A stretch of DNA of 64,000 nucleotides, from assembly GCA_963575745.1 (NCBI GenBank), contig CAUYUJ010014542.1:1-64000 (forward strand), given 5' to 3'. Positions 62,515 through 64,000 of this stretch are shown here, in pieces; position 1 is the stretch's first letter, and each line of letters starts with the position of its first letter. The position numbers were made by a program, and so were the translations under genes. Origin of the DNA: Prorocentrum cordatum. Lineage: Eukaryota > Sar > Dinophyceae > Prorocentrales > Prorocentraceae. The notes under the pieces were generated by a model. It was not told where the DNA came from. It did not search any database and was given only the letters and a program-made list of their open reading frames with translations.

Positions 62515-64000
62515 CGAGTTCCACTAGGTTAACCCAACCATCATGATCATCGAAAGATTCCAAGCGCCACACAGGACTGTGTTGCTTGTCTGGCGCATGT
62601 CTGCATATCCTGCTGAGAGCTTTGCTCAGCTGTTTGAGAATATCATTGGATGTGGGAAGGATTCCAGCTTTCCTGCATTCCTTCATGAATGTCTCATCCA
62701 CCGAGCGTATCGGTGGGAGCTTCCGAAGCGCAAGTCTATCCCTGATCACATTTGGAGTCCCACTAGTGAAGGACGTGTCACCTGGGTGGTGCAGCTGAAC
62801 CACTGGCGGGTTTCCCCGCATCGGAGCCTCTGTTGCTGAAGAGGCTGCGGCTCCAGAAGAGGAGGAAGCTGCGGCGGCAGCGCCTGGCGGGTTTCCCCGC
62901 GGAGATGCGCGACTGACGCTGCCCCTGATCTTCGGCACCCAGGTACCCCTCGACATAGCTCCTTCATCGGACCTCCTGGAACGAGCCGCCACAGGCGAAG
63001 CTGGCGCAGGTGCATGCCCGCTGCGCTCGAAAGCTGCCGCCCTTTTCGCAATGGAATTGCTGCGACTAAGCGGGCGTCTTCGTTCCTCCATAGGGTCCTG
63101 AGGTTGCTGCTTGGGCACAGACGCTTGTGGAGGAGTTGCGCCAATCGGCGGCTTCGGCGTCGCAGATCGAGGCACCTCCATATGCGCGTCTGGCCCAGGG
63201 TCCTGAGGGCTCGTCTTCGGTTTCGGCACCGGGGACGGCTTAGGTGTCGGGGGTTCACTCTTGGCCTTCGAAGTTAGTGGGAGTGGGGGCCTTGTAGCCC
63301 TCTTCATGTAGATCTTACTAGAATCTTCCAACATCTTGCGAGTTGCCTCGCGAGTGCGGTCTTCTGCTGCCCGCATACGCTCCTCATCCTCCGCCACGCG
63401 TTGAGCCTTTATCTCATCCTTGATTGTCGGTTCTGGTTGTTGGGACTGGCTAGAGACGCCAGGCGAGTTTCCTCGCATGCTAGGAAGACTGAAGAGCGCG
63501 TCTTTCTCTTCCTGGGTCATGGCTACCAGTCCCCTTGGAACCGGGGTAGGCTTTTCTTCTTCTTTCGGATCCAAGTGGCCCAAGATCCCGAGACGATGAT
63601 TCACTTCCGCGATCTCGTCCTGCGCCATCGGGATAAGTGGCGGATGGCCCTCTTTAGGAGGGGTTTTGCCCCTGTTGGGACTCAGGCCTTCGTTGTTGCC
63701 AACGGGGCATCCTGGCCTGTGATTCTGGAACGGCCGGGAACAAGGTCCGCATGCTGCGTGAGGCCTATACTGCTTGCGCGCCGCGATAATATCTTGCAAC
63801 TGAGTCCGCACTTCTGGAATTTCAGGGCGGCGGATGTTTGTTGCAAGCTGATAGCCTCCGCGGATGGGCTTGCCATCACTGTCCCTATAGGCAGGGTTGC
63901 CCTGGCCAAAGGCCGAGTGTTCCCCTTTTCGGCGTCTTGGGTCGTTGTACGGAAGTAGCTGGCCACCTCTCCTGAGAGCGTGTTCTTTTGGGCCAGCCTG
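62423..64000 (-). CDS. Pro-rich ORF ending in N-terminal half of KptA/Tpt1 domain (partial)
   Basis: The frame is open from the window edge (64,000) to TAG at 62,423, so the start is outside. Most of it is Pro/Ala/Lys/Arg-rich and low in complexity, with GN-type hairpin-encoded peptides (RGNSPG, RGNPPG, RGNPPV). A short Cys block (HAACGPCSRPFQN) lies near 63,760. From about 62,629 it becomes ordered: LSKALSRICRHAPDK and DHDGWVNLVELVDHYPW, the RH and DGWV..(D/E)L signatures that open KptA/Tpt1 proteins, then YDEAKVINEHM and the stop. The remainder of the domain follows at once in the +1 frame. Five clear hairpins are inside. Confidence 0.75.
   Translation of the reverse strand, partial: QAGPKEHALRRGGQLLPYNDPRRRKGEHSAFGQGNPAYRDSDGKPIRGGYQLATNIRRPEIPEVRTQLQDIIAARKQYRPHAACGPCSRPFQNHRPGCPVGNNEGLSPNRGKTPPKEGHPPLIPMAQDEIAEVNHRLGILGHLDPKEEEKPTPVPRGLVAMTQEEKDALFSLPSMRGNSPGVSSQSQQPEPTIKDEIKAQRVAEDEERMRAAEDRTREATRKMLEDSSKIYMKRATRPPLPLTSKAKSEPPTPKPSPVPKPKTSPQDPGPDAHMEVPRSATPKPPIGATPPQASVPKQQPQDPMEERRRPLSRSNSIAKRAAAFERSGHAPAPASPVAARSRRSDEGAMSRGTWVPKIRGSVSRASPRGNPPGAAAAASSSSGAAASSATEAPMRGNPPVVQLHHPGDTSFTSGTPNVIRDRLALRKLPPIRSVDETFMKECRKAGILPTSNDILKQLSKALSRICRHAPDKQHSPVWRLESFDDHDGWVNLVELVDHYPWNTGQSRHAGYSPKYDEAKVINEHM

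Larger units (their letters stand above)
51734..63704 (-). repeat. GNRA-tetraloop hairpin family, 29 copies
   Basis: Starts (+ coordinates, each 14 bases): 51734, 51912, 52519, 53306, 53944, 54205, 54612, 55427, 55936, 56445, 57540, 57798, 58592, 58857, 58946, 59481, 59514, 60003, 60084, 60576, 60986, 61164, 61404, 61665, 62806, 62887, 63338, 63463, 63691. On the sense (-) strand each is five bases, tetraloop, five complementary bases. Loops: GAAA 20, GCAA 5, GAGA 1, GTAA 1, plus GATA (60084) and GCAG (55427). Stems come in 11 different sequences, all but one starting and ending GC. Most are read in frame as (R/Q)GN-x-P. Two lie in the 3' non-coding part. Weaker relatives are at about 54,573, 51,885 and 63,893. 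Confidence 0.93.
51700..64000 (-). mobile_element. Giant Ty1/copia-like retrotransposon, 5' end outside window
   Basis: All coding is on the - strand over more than 12 kb. In sense order: a Pro-rich ORF with the start of a KptA/Tpt1 domain (64,000-62,423); the rest of that domain in two other frames (62,514-61,890); a gag-like ORF with RING finger and aspartic protease (61,836-58,498); a methyltransferase-like ORF (58,497-56,380); integrase-RT-RNase H (56,383-51,995). Protease, then integrase before RT, is the copia order. Ordinary copia elements are about 5 kb, so this is greatly enlarged. No LTR pair can be tested because the 5' end is missing. About 29 short hairpins run through coding and 3' non-coding parts. 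Confidence 0.8.

Noticed and set aside
63655-63675. AGGGG-CAAAA-CCCCT in the copia ORF as a member of the transposon hairpin family
   Set aside because: Orientation of the arms is reversed and it is a single case in coding sequence; likely chance or a decayed local hairpin.

Overview
This window reads as nuclear DNA of a dinoflagellate. The most direct sign is an 18-base match at 29,368-29,385 to the 3' part of the dinoflagellate trans-spliced leader, with a more decayed probable copy at 15,945-15,967. High GC, 3' splice sites of the form AG|G, and several protein families that are abundant in dinoflagellate genomes agree with this. Almost everything recognisable is mobile DNA separated by long simple repeats. 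I see no rRNA, tRNA, CRISPR array or ordinary cellular housekeeping gene.

Layout. 1-9.6 kb: a non-LTR (LINE-type) retrotransposon on the + strand with AP-type endonuclease, reverse transcriptase (RT), zinc knuckle and RNase H, broken by frameshifts. 9.6-18.8 kb: microsatellites ((CT)n, purine runs, a ~1 kb and a ~1.1 kb CAT/ATC tract), a gag-like remnant (- strand) and a coiled-coil pseudogene behind a leader relic. 19.0-28.3 kb: a 9.3 kb DNA-transposon-like element bounded by 44-bp terminal inverted repeats (TIRs), with several intron-containing genes on the - strand including a transposase-like gene. 29-32 kb: a second, related transposon-like gene pair on the + strand. 32.9-36 kb: minisatellites and a MITE-like palindromic repeat. 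36.1-39.1 kb: a KDZ-like transposase gene (- strand). 39-42.4 kb: minisatellites. 42.5-48.6 kb: a DIRS/PAT-like tyrosine-recombinase retrotransposon (- strand), decayed, with split direct repeats. 48.6-51.7 kb: simple and G-rich repeats. 51.7 kb to the end: a very large Ty1/copia-like retrotransposon (- strand, over 12 kb, running off the edge). Its ORFs carry a KptA/Tpt1 RNA 2'-phosphotransferase domain, a RING finger, an aspartic protease, a methyltransferase-like domain, and integrase-RT-RNase H.

The most unusual signal is structural. Three unrelated elements each carry their own family of short dispersed hairpins. The copia element has 29 hairpins with a 5-bp stem; 27 of the tetraloops fit GNRA on the sense strand, while the stems vary in a compensatory way (11 different stems). 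The LINE has at least seven hairpins with a fixed bulged-C/GGC-UUCA-GCC core and variable outer stems. The TIR transposon has 28 CCCCT-loop-AGGGG hairpins, all outside its coding exons, with an invariant stem and variable loops. I know of no named feature that covers these.

Limits: domain calls come from motif reading by eye, splice sites are inferred, and repeat boundaries are approximate to tens of bases.
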